A DNA stretch of 64,000 bases from positions 33,771,436 to 33,835,435 of the forward strand of contig OU744446.1 in the NCBI GenBank assembly GCA_916610825.1, read 5' to 3'. This DNA is from Haliclystus octoradiatus. Its lineage: Eukaryota; Cnidaria; Staurozoa; Stauromedusae; Haliclystidae. The first letter of the stretch is position 1, and each line of letters begins with the position of its first letter. The notes under the pieces were generated by a model that was given only the letters and a program-made list of their open reading frames with translations, was not told where the DNA came from and made no database searches. Of the stretch, positions 1-9,839 are shown one piece after another. The translations under genes and the position numbers were made by a program.

Positions 1-187
1 CAATGGAACTACATCTAGAATGAATATTGAAAAAGTATTTCTTTATTCTCCTAGTAGCGAGTTTTTTCTTGATTACTGAAAACATGTCCACGTAATAAGC
101 TATACTAAAAAGATATTTTGTTCAAACCAAACAGTTATGATATATAAGCAGCATCTAATTGAACATCAACCATCTTTCTTGTTTTAG

Positions 188-359
188 AAAAAACTTGGTG
201 CTACAGATATCGTCACTTCTGATGTTGAGTATAGAGCGGCATATGCATTGGTTGGTTTGAGTGGGCCAGCTGATGTGGTAGATAAGGTACCTTGGAAACG
301 AGAGGAACTTAGTAAAGCTGGTAAAGGACCAAGTGTTATCAGTGTTGTTGTTGATCTAG
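188..359 (+). other. Second half of the first ILEI domain (exon)
   Basis: Acceptor TTTTAG ends at 187 and donor GTGAGT begins at 360. The 57 codons read KKLGATDIVTSDVEYRAAYA, then LVGLSGP and KGPSVISVVVDLD. The pattern (L-G-x-x, a polar strand, then Y-A-L-V-G-x-x-G) matches the C-terminal half of ILEI domains. It also parallels the exon at 5174-5324 of the same gene, where TIGGHSVQ is followed by KYVLLGFKG. The first half of the domain must lie upstream of the window. Confidence 0.7.
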
Positions 360-3300
360 GTGAGTATAATTATATAACGAGGTTTTACTATTGATTGATT
401 TCTGAATATCCAATATTCTTGATACTAAACTTGATTCAAACATGGAAAGTGTTATATTTGGTTTTAGTGATATGATACCTTTTGAAACACAGATCTCATT
501 GTTTTTGTAACTCAGTTGTTCTCAAACATTTACTTACATGTCGAAATTTTTTCTTCGTCAGATGATTGGATGATTAAATTGTAACACATTACTTTCTTTC
601 AGATGCTCTTTATAGCAACACAAAACCTCCACCAGGGCTTCACGTACCAGCATTCAGCTTTGAAACACTTACAAGCAACTCCCAAAAAGGAGGTGATAAA
701 ACTGATTCCGGTAGTGATCCATCAACAGAAATGTCCCCTGGATATGTGGACAGCGTTGCAGCAACATCACATCAAAAAGAAGCTGGAGCAGTAGCTGGAG
801 ATAGTCAGGCTACGGCGTCTGTTGGTGATGTCGGGGCTGTTCCAAGCGCTGGTGGTCCAAGTGTTTCGTTAGGAGGAAAAGATACTGACCAGAAAAACGA
901 AAGTGAAAGTAAGCAAGGAACGGAAAGTAAGCAATCTTCAGAGAGTAAGCCATCTGATTCATCAGAAACACAAAAGAATACACCACAAAGTGATCACCAA
1001 TCGACACCTAATCAAGGTGTCCAACAAAGCCAATCAAAAGGTGACCAGGGCATGAGTAATGGTTTTGGTCCAGGTGGTGAGGGTTTACAAGGCAATAATC
1101 CAACAAATATTGCTTCTTCAGCTTTAACTCAACCATCGCCCTCTTCTGGAATCGACACAAAAGATATCAATAAGCTTGTAGCATTGGCTGATGCATTGGG
1201 ATATGGAAAGGACAAAACGATGCCTGGAATGGGTGATCCCGGTGCTATAAAAAAGTTGATTGCCTTAGCTGATGCAGTTGGGGTTAGCAAGTCACCTGAT
1301 CCAGCAAATCAACAAATCGCTACCCAATCTACTGGTATTCAAAAAACTCTAAATCCTAGCACTGCATCTTCTAATGCTGGAAAGTCCCCTTCAACAACTT
1401 CTACAGCTTCAGCATTACCAGTTAAAGATTCACAACTTCCTCAAGGAGAGTTTACCGCGTTAGAATTACAAGCAATGACTAAATTAATGGAAAGGATGGG
1501 CCTAAAAGGAAATTCAATGTCACAAAATCAAATTGCTATGTTTGGCAATGCTAATGCAGCTAGCAATTCTCCTTTGATTGCAGGGGCGATAAATACGCCA
1601 GTTGCTCAGTTACCTTCGAATGCCATGTTACGTCCAGGTATAATGGCACCTTCATCTCTGTTGCAGCAAATGAACCCATCTACAGTAGTTAATCAGCAAG
1701 CTGCTTCTTTTCAGCCTTGGCCTTTAATCCAAGGAATGTCATCGGCCGGTGGTATTACAGGAGAAGGAAGACAATTACAAGAATCAAGTATGCTAAGACC
1801 GGAAGCATATACTGGAGCTCTCCAAACAAATGCTGATGTTTCAGCCGTACCTCATAGTCTTCCGGTAGCAGCAGAAGCTGTCCAACCAGCTGCGACACAA
1901 GCCTTGAATATGCCAGCTCCAGATCCTGCAACTACTTCTACTCCTGCTTCAGCCACGGCTGCTGCATCAGAAACAGTGACTGCCGTACAAAATACTCAAG
2001 TAGCTGAAGAACCAATTAGCAAAGAAGTTGGAGAAGCTCAGTTAGCGAGTGCATTGAGTACGTTAGGGATACCTGATAAAGGTGCAGATGGAATTGCTTC
2101 TTTAATAGCGTCAGCAGTAACTGACCAGTTATCTGCGGATTCAGGTGATCGATCACAAACATCTACATTGACAGAAAGCGTGCAAAAACTTGGTCTTGCA
2201 GCCAAACTAGCCAAGTCAATTGCAGACCTTGGGGGTAGAGGAGCAGCAAGTGCTGCTGGAATCGCAAGTTTGGCTGAGTTAATCAAAACAAACCCAAGTG
2301 CTACTATTGCATCTGTTATTGAAAAGATTGGACAAGGCTTACAACGCGTCGGCGGTGCAGGAGCGGCTGTTGGATATGCTGCATTAGCATCGGCATTGAA
2401 AGATGTAACAAAGTCACAAACCGCAGGGACGATGGTTGCAAATTTGATTCTGTCACTAGCAGAAGAAGGATCTGCACCAGGAACTGCGGGTTTAGCGGCT
2501 CTTGCTGCTGGATTGGGTGGTAGTGGAGCAGATGCTTTAGCTGGTGGACTTGGTGGATCTCTACCATCAGCCCAACCAGCTTCAGCAAGAGATGGAGAGG
2601 AGAGTCTTAATTCTCCAGAAGCAGCAATCCCATCAAAAATAATTGACAGCAAACTCATCCCTACAGGTGGAGATCTAGAAGTTCATAAATATAACACTGA
2701 TTCTGAATATACAGGTAAAGGTCCGATAGGATCCCGAAGTCAAGGTGGCTATGCTGATGTTGGAATTGGTAATGGAGGCTCTGTTACAGTATTACCTGCC
2801 AAACCGGAAGTATCATTGACGTCATTGAGTTCACCAGAAACAGGCGTTTCATCATTAGGTGCTTCTATCTTGCATAAGGCAGGTTCTGAATTGTCAGATG
2901 CTGCCATGTCAGCTATTTGTCGATCAAGTAAAAGACGAAGTTCTATTGAATGTCAGAATCGTTCTCCTTCTCAATCTTCATCTTCGTGTAAGTATGTTTA
3001 ATTGATAATAGATATTATACTAATCCAATCCATGTATGATAAAAAGTGAAATAGAGCATCATTGCAAAGAAATATGAAATATTTATTGCATGAGCATAAT
3101 TAAAACAGTTATCATGGCAAAGTATAACAGGAATCAGGTCCATGCACGACTACCTACCCTCTGTATGCATGAACCGATTTTCTTTCGTGGATTAGTAGGG
3201 ACTGTGTAATATTTACAGAAAGCTTTCATTGGGTTATTGAGGGATATGGCTAAAACGTGAAGCTACGTCATTAACCAATCGCTAGCAAGTTCTTCTAAAC

Positions 3301-6300
3301 AAGAATCCTCTTGTGATTGGTTGATAAACTATAGACATGACAACGGCTTTTTCACTTCTCAGGCACTCCCTAGACTCAACCTAGCACAAGCTTTCCAACG
3401 ACAATACGGAGACTATACTAATCCACAAATAATTTTGGGTGTGCTGGCAGGCCAACGTCTAAATTATATATTTTTTCACATAAAACCTTAGTTCACACTA
3501 AAGAATTTCTCTACTATTACCATTGTACATAGCCATGATGTAATCACTCCCCTAGGATATAAATAATTTGAACATTGATATAATTATTTGTGAAATGCGT
3601 GAAATTTGAATAACAGTAACGAATGTGTATTTGTTGACTCTTTCACCATATATTAGTATTATAATTATATTTATAAATTTATTATAGTTTATATACAATT
3701 ATGATAACTTCATGTTTACTCTTTTACAGGTAATGGGAAATGTGATGACAAAAGCAAAATAGGTTAGCTATCCACATCATTATCGAAGCCTTCTGATTCA
3801 TTGAACCATGCTTTTCACAAGATTCAAACATTTCATATAGGCATGGTTTGAATATTTCTTTGTGAGAAAGTGTGTCCCACTAATTTCAAGAATGAATTGG
3901 CGTAATGTATGGGCTCTTACAAGATTATAATTTTCGTGACATTGTTTACTAAACATTCTTAATGGTCTTAATGGAATCTTTATCTAAAATGAGGCAATTG
4001 TTACCATTGTTTCGTTGTTTGGTGATCTGCGGAAATTGAAAAGTACTTCCAATTTCTATTGTGAAGGTATTTCAACAAATGTTGACAATCTGTTAATGAA
4101 GGTAAATGAATTCTTCCTAATTTCTAAGAGCTTTGCTTTGATTGGCGAAACTGTTTCCATTCGAAGTGGATGAGAAACAAACCAAAACTTTGCGAAAGCT
4201 TTGCTCACACGTGTATATCTTTCAACACTTTTGATAAGAAGCAAAGAAGAACAATAAGGTGGTGATGACTTTTCTTGCGTCAGTGATGAATCGCCTGAGC
4301 TATGAAAATCGAATTAGGAAAACGCTTTTTACTAGATCTCGTTTTGGTGCCATAGAAGAAAGCTATATAGTTATTTGAACTGTTTAGCTACATAAGAGAC
4401 CAACAGAAAATAGACACAAAGCTTTTGCAATAAACTGGTTTTATCAAATAATGCCGTGAGATACCTTAATTATAAAACAGAGAGTTGAAGAAAACCATAA
4501 TTTCACCCACAAAAGCTATGGTTGTCTTCAACTCTCTGTTATATAATTAAGGTATCACACGGCATTATTTGTATTCAATATGTTGGTCATTAATAAGCAT
4601 TGTTTATTCAAAAGTAATGATTCCATGAGATAAAAAAATATTTCTATATTTCGTAGCTAGAAACTGACCTGAAATCCTCATAATTCCAGCCAAATATTGA
4701 TCACTGCTTCCGTGAAATATATATGGGATATCAAACCTGATGAAGCATAAGTCTATCTCTAACTGCTATATTTTATACCCTTAGTCGCTGCGTTTGTTGA
4801 ATTGGAATCCTCAGATACAACAGCAACAATCAAGTTTAATGGACGTGATGTCAGTCGGGATAGACCTGGTTTCAATGTTGCCATTTTGGATTTCAATAAA
4901 GGAAGAATTGATTCATCTGAAAGTTTTGACACTGAGACAGATCCGGAAGCAGGAAAAGCATTTCTAAATTTCATTCGTGGACTACGAGATGGCAAAGTTG
5001 TTATGGTTTCGTCTAAAGGTGATGCATCGTTACATGCAGATGATAGCCTCTATGGTGCTCTGGTGAGATTATTTACCTCGTGCATGTCTATCATCACTTG
5101 CCTGTCAAGACTACTTCTAACCTTTAACCCTGACAATACCATAGCTATAGAATAACTCATTTGTGAATTTCAGGAAACAATTGGAGGTCACAGCGTACAA
5201 CGTTCACATATGAAAACAAAAGATAAATATGTGCTTCTTGGTTTCAAAGGAATTGCCATGGATTGGGCACGAGATAAAGTTGCTTCTGATCCTGGATCTA
5301 CTGCAACTTTAAGCCAACCACTTAGTGAGTTTTTTTAATTACCGTATTCTCAGCCGGATATCTATCTTTTTCATACTGTGATTCTAGTTCCATTCCCTTG
5401 AAACATTTTGCATCTCTTTACCGGTGCTTATATTGGATTCCCAACAAGAGAGTAAAGTTCGTAGACAGCAACTTATTAGCAGCGTAATGGTAATGCAGAA
5501 ACTATCATTTTCAATAATTCCACGTTCATGATAAGTAGTTTAGGCAGTCAAAGTGAATTGCATTTATTTCATATAAGACAAATAATTGATAGATAGATAT
5601 GTTTATTTGGTCAATGTACAAAGATATATACTTATAAAAAGACTTATCTAATATTTGCAATGATGGTATTAGCCTGGTAGCATTATTTTGCATTATAATA
5701 TTTCTTGGAATAACAAAACGAATTTCGTAATCGTGATTGCGTGACTAGAAACTCGAAAATCGTAACAAAACTCGAGAGCCCGTAGGGTGAGTGATTTTTG
5801 AGCTTTACTTTCTTTTCTCAATATCTGCATTTGTGTATTCTTTACCAATGAAGGTCGAATGCCTGTGTTATACTTGACAAATATACCCGGGGGGTAATTC
5901 CAGCTCTTAAGGGAAAGGGGTGCCACTTTGGAAAACATTGAAGTAGCCAAAAAGTTCCAGAAAATGTGTTGATGCAACCCAAAAAGTTCCAGCAAGTTGA
6001 TTTATTACGGATAACTACACAAAAACGATGCATATTTTTTTCAAAAATTGATGAAAAAGTCAAAAATATTTTACCTAAAAGTTCCAAAATTTGTAATCTC
6101 ATTCCCAAAAGTTTTTTAACAGCTGGAATATGGACCCAAAAATGTGGCACATATAGCCGTCATATGAGTGTTACCTTCCCCCAAGCAAATATACTTTTGC
6201 AATAGTATGTAATACTACCCTGATTTTCCATAACTGTCGTCGCTAGTGTCTAATTTGCTGGTGGCATTTTGAGCTCCTGCGTTATATTTGAAAAATATAG

Positions 6301-9300
6301 TTTTGTAATAGATTTTAATACTATCTGTAATAGATTTTAATACTATCTTGGTTTTTCATAACTAACTTTAATATATAATTATGCTATTCCTAGTGGTTGG
6401 ACCTGCTGCTTTAAAAGATAGAGATTTCTGTATTCGGATATGTCGTGAAACTGAAACAATGGAGGCTGCTTCGTCCCATTCTGAAAATCAATTTGCCAAA
6501 GAAAGCAGTTATGCTGATATTGGTTCTGACCCAAAACCGGATTCAGGTAGATCATTTATTTCAAATATATGTTTATATATATAGGCAATATCCTATAGTA
6601 AGTAATTGATACAGTACATCCATACCGAAGAGGCAACTACTACTATTCCTAGAGTAGTGGCTCTTATAGGTAAAAGAAATGTTTGTGAGTACAAACCTGT
6701 TTCATTGTCTAATTGTTGAATAATGCATAATGTTCATCTATTTGGATTCTATTCATTATTAGAATTTAATGATGCTTTGCCACTCAGCTACCAGTGTACA
6801 GTTTGTATACTGTGTTAAGCCATATTCCTAGTCTTTTGAAAACATGTTATTTAATATATTTTACAGCTACAAGCGTTGGCATGAAAAGAGACAAAGCAAC
6901 AAATCATAGAGGAAAGAAAAAATCAAGAAAGACAAATAAATATAAAAAGAAATCAAGTTCTCCATCATCAGATGACAAAACTAAACAAGACAATGACTTG
7001 AAATTTTTAGATTTCTTAAGTTCTAAAGCTGAAAAAGACAATGCTGATATATCTGAATCTAATAAATCATTGGATACAACAATTGGACGGAATCAAAACA
7101 ATTCTACAGCACATGAATCTGCTGGATTAGACGATACATCTGCTGTTCTTTCGCAATTAAGCTCACCCGAATCATCAGAACAATCCGATAATAAATTAAG
7201 TGTTACTGAAAAATTGAAAAACATTTCCCAATTATTAAGACATGGAAAACCAGAATCTATTCACATTGTAGCTGTTGATACTGCAAAGTCTAGTGATACA
7301 TCCAAAACGGTACAGAAGCCAACCTCAAAGTCATCAAAACCAAAAATTGTTTTAATAAATCCTACACTAAAGAAAGATAGAAACGCTGTTTCACTCAGTG
7401 CAATTTTCAATGGAAATTCAGGTAAAATTAATTTCTCAGCAGATGGTTGAACCAATCTATATGCCCTTGATTCTTAAAACACTTAACTGTCGTATTCCAC
7501 AATAGATCCACCTCAGTGATATCAACATTAAGTTTGTGACAACCATTGTTCTCGTTGTTCTCATTTTGATAAAGGAAAAAAGTAGCTTTGAAGTCACCTC
7601 CATTTTTTATGTACATATTATTTGAACCTGGTACAGATCAATATAGCTTTCAGAATAGATACGCAAAGACATATTAATATTCACATATTTCATTGAAGCA
7701 ACACAGTCTAGAAAAACAGTATTCGGATTATTATAAGTTGGGAAGAGAACAATTTGTGCTAAAATGTCTATTATATTTTACAACTAATTAACTTGTTCCA
7801 ACACTTCTGCAACCCTCTGTTGAATGGTTATAAATTAATGTATTTGATATAAATGTATAATTCGAAGGTGATGATGCAAAAAAACAGAGGGTGATCAGAT
7901 CAGTTTTTGAGTTACTGCAATAAATGTACTGTCCTAGCATGAAATTTTATACTGCTCAAATGTAACACCAGGCAAATCTAAAAATGCTGGGATATAAATA
8001 TATCTTGATTTATTTTCCGATTAATAAATTTTTACTTATTAATTTTGAGACAAATGACAGCGATAAAAGAGACATAATTTAGCAACGTTTCGTTATCTTC
8101 TTAATAACATCGTCAGGCGAGTGAGTGATATTGAAAATTTCATAAAATATATAGAGAAAACTAATTAACATAATTCTAATAGAGCGTTAAATTCACAGAC
8201 ATCGATACGGAAGACTGTCAGTGATCAAACAAAGAGCCGGGATTTAACAGAGTCTAATTGCGTGTTGAGTGTAGGCTTGATCTGCCGAATCGCAAGCATT
8301 TCATGAATGAGGCAATCAAAACGGTTCTTACATTTTTTAATAACTCGAAAGTTTTGATGACAATCGCGGACGGTAATACCATGTGAATGGCGAAGATGTG
8401 ATCCAATGGCCGATCCAGTATGTCCGTCAATGCGTTGATGTAAGTGTTGGCAAGTGAAGCCAACATAACTTGCATCACACAAATCACATTGAAAACAATA
8501 AACAACGCATTGACGAGACAAGAGCGGTGGCTTTGGCTCACGTAATCGCAAATCATCTACAATTTTCCTAGTGTTGAAAACCGGTCTGATAATTTGGCCG
8601 ATATTACCACTAAGATTAGATCATCGATATTACCACATCTTCGCCATTCACATGGTATTACCGTCCGCGATTGTCATCAAAACTTTCGAGTTATTAAAAA
8701 ATGTAAGAACCGTTTTGATTGCCTCATTCATGAAATGCTTGCGATTCGGCAGATCAAGCCTACACTCAACACGCAATTAGACTCTGTTAAATCCCGGCTC
8801 TTTGTTTGATCACTGACAGTCTTCCGTATCGATGTCTGTGAATTTAACGCTCTATTAGAATTATGTTAATTAGTTTTCTCTATATATTTTATGAAATTTT
8901 CAATATCACTCACTCGCCTGACGATGTTATTAAGAAGATAACGAAACGTTGCTAAATTATGTCTCTTTTATCGCTGTCATTTGTCTCAAGATTTATTTTC
9001 CATCATGTATTAGCAAAAAACTTATCTAAAATCTAACGCATTGTATTAAAAATTGTAGAGCATAGCATTATGTCTTTTTCAAAATAGTGTCTACTGTTCC
9101 AACCTCAGTAAATCACAATCCAATCCTTGATAATTTAACCAGAATTTTCAGAAATAGAGTAGGTTTCTTCTAGCATCAATGGTAACATTAATTCTTCAAT
9201 GAACTGTGTTCCAATTAAGATTAACATCTACAGTTGGCATCTTCCATTTTCGTTGATATACTTATTATGTATTAGCGTTGCGCATCCCTATTATAGTTGT

Positions 9301-9839
9301 TCCGTATCATATAACTGTAATCATATATGGGACAAATTTTTCCTGTAGCAAATATCTCGTGACTAATTGAATAAGTAGTCATTCTCCGTACAGTCATGCT
9401 TGATTGGAACTCCTCTCTGTAACGACTTGCAGTAGATTTGACAACTGTGCCATTAATTCTTTCTATATCATTCTCAGCTCTCCATCAAGTTCCACGGCAT
9501 AATTACGAAAAAAGCTACAGTGAAATTGGTGATAATTTATATTCTCGGACAGGTAAGGGTCTCTCTATTATTCAAATGTTGCTTTTAATTATAATTATAA
9601 TTATATTAGTTTAACGATACCCTGGGAGGGAAAATCGTCCTCACAGCTATGAGGTATAACTTATACTTCTCTTGCAGTAAATTAATTGGCCTTGACCTTT
9701 TTTGTGAATTGCATTCATGGTTTATTCATTATTTTTTTTAGAGCGACCTAGACCATCTCGCCTTGATGAATTGAAGGCTAAAAAACTTCGATCCCGATCA
9801 AAAATAGCTCATAGAGATGTTAGCGATGGTCTTCGATGA
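188..9839 (+). CDS. ILEI/PANDER-domain extracellular protein, 3' part (5' end lies before the window)
   Basis: Nine exons join in frame: 188-359, 603-2987, 3730-3762, 4785-5062, 5174-5324, 6394-6546, 6867-7421, 9478-9552, 9742-9839 (TGA at 9837). Together they give 1,299 residues in the window. Order: second half of one ILEI-type domain, about 700 residues of Ser/Gln/Gly- then Ala/Gly-rich sequence with amphipathic helical repeats (LVALADALGYG, LIALADAVGVS), a Cys-containing 33-nt exon, a complete second ILEI domain, then a Lys/Ser-rich basic tail (KKKSRKTNKYKKK). ILEI domains occur in FAM3 cytokine-like proteins, CEMIP/TMEM2 and POMGNT1, where they are extracellular or luminal lectin-like folds. 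A matrix role here is inferred. The signal peptide and 5' exons are not visible. Most introns are phase 1, as usual for extracellular modules. Splice sites read by eye; minor alternatives are possible. Confidence 0.85.
2988..4784 (+). other. Introns around the 33-nt exon; contain a fold-back repeat
   Basis: Non-coding apart from the microexon 3730-3762. Around 3187-3432 there are short inverted ends (GTGGATTAGTA near the left end, TACTAATCCAC near the right) that could be a decayed small transposon. The hairpin at 4446-4570 is listed separately. Confidence 0.6.
4446..4570. repeat. 125-bp fold-back hairpin (54-bp arms)
   Basis: Left arm 4446-4499 (starting AAATAATGCCGTGAG) is nearly perfectly complementary to right arm 4517-4570 (ending CACGGCATTATTT), separated by a 17-nt loop. 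It lies in an intron of the ILEI gene. This shape fits a MITE-like or other palindromic element. No clear target duplication is visible. Confidence 0.85.
4785..5324 (+). other. Second, complete ILEI/PANDER domain (two exons)
   Basis: Exons 4785-5062 and 5174-5324 encode about 143 residues with the ILEI hallmarks in order: DRPGFNVAILDFNKGRI (the R-G-h-N-V-h-h-h-D strand), SFDTETDPEAGKAF (the F-D-T motif), GLRDGKVVMVSSKGDAS (G-h-h-V-h-h-h-x-x-D-E/A), then TIGGHSVQ and YVLLGFKGIA. The usual Asp-Glu after the central strand is Asp-Ala here. The intron between the exons is phase 0 and only 111 bases. Confidence 0.85.
5886..6184. repeat. Dispersed repeat, related to the one at 28687-29077
   Basis: It begins CCGGGGGGTAATTCC and ends near GTTACCTTCCCCC, so the ends are short imperfect inverted repeats. 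An internal segment at about 6119-6155 (AACAGCTGGAATATGGACCC and on to TGTGGCAC) is the reverse complement of the segment at about 28725-28757. It lies in the intron between the second ILEI domain and the next exon. A non-autonomous DNA transposon is the likeliest class, but this is inferred. Confidence 0.6.
6305..6348. repeat. Exact 22-bp tandem duplication
   Basis: The unit GTAATAGATTTTAATACTAT plus CT occurs twice back to back, at 6305-6326 and 6327-6348, just upstream of the exon at 6394. Confidence 0.9.
8225..8611 (-). pseudogene. Penelope-like C-terminal GIY-YIG endonuclease fragment, left copy
   Basis: The frame is open from about 8611 to the stop at 8225. It reads IIRPVFNTRKIVDDLRLREP, then CVVYCFQCDLC, then ASYVGFT and HLHQRIDGH, and ends VKSRLFV. 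The CxxC knuckle followed by Y-V-G-x-T and R-x-x-x-H is the GIY-YIG core of Penelope-like endonucleases, which nick target DNA for primed reverse transcription. The reverse transcriptase part is absent, so this copy is 5'-truncated and dead. Its family differs from the element at 16067-17769. Confidence 0.8.
8634..8809 (+). pseudogene. Penelope-like endonuclease fragment, right (inverted) copy
   Basis: Encodes HLRHSHGITVRDCHQNFR through DSVKSRLFV with a stop at 8809, the same C-terminal 57 residues as the left copy but on the opposite strand. It is shorter than the left copy and lacks the CxxC and Y-V-G-x-T motifs. Confidence 0.8.

Larger units (their letters stand above)
8045..8989. mobile_element. 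Fold-back pair of truncated Penelope-like element 3' ends
   Basis: Arms 8045-8400 and 8634-8989 (356 bp each) are near-identical inverted copies. Each ends outward with the same 3' untranslated region and carries the same C-terminal endonuclease reading frame. The left (minus) copy extends about 200 bp further into the central spacer. A 12-bp direct repeat, GATTTATTTTCC, flanks the pair at 8007-8018 and 8990-9001, with 26 bp of other sequence between the left repeat and the left arm. The sequence CGATATTACCAC occurs at 8599-8610 and 8625-8636, at the junction between the copies. The near-identity of the arms suggests a recent single insertion event. It lies in an intron of the ILEI gene. Confidence 0.85.

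Noticed and set aside
2038-2658. Minus-strand 206-residue frame
   Set aside because: Antisense of the ILEI gene's Ala-rich exon; no splice or domain support.
5693-6205. Overlapping frames of about 100 residues on both strands
   Set aside because: They lie in the dispersed repeat in an intron and have no coding features.
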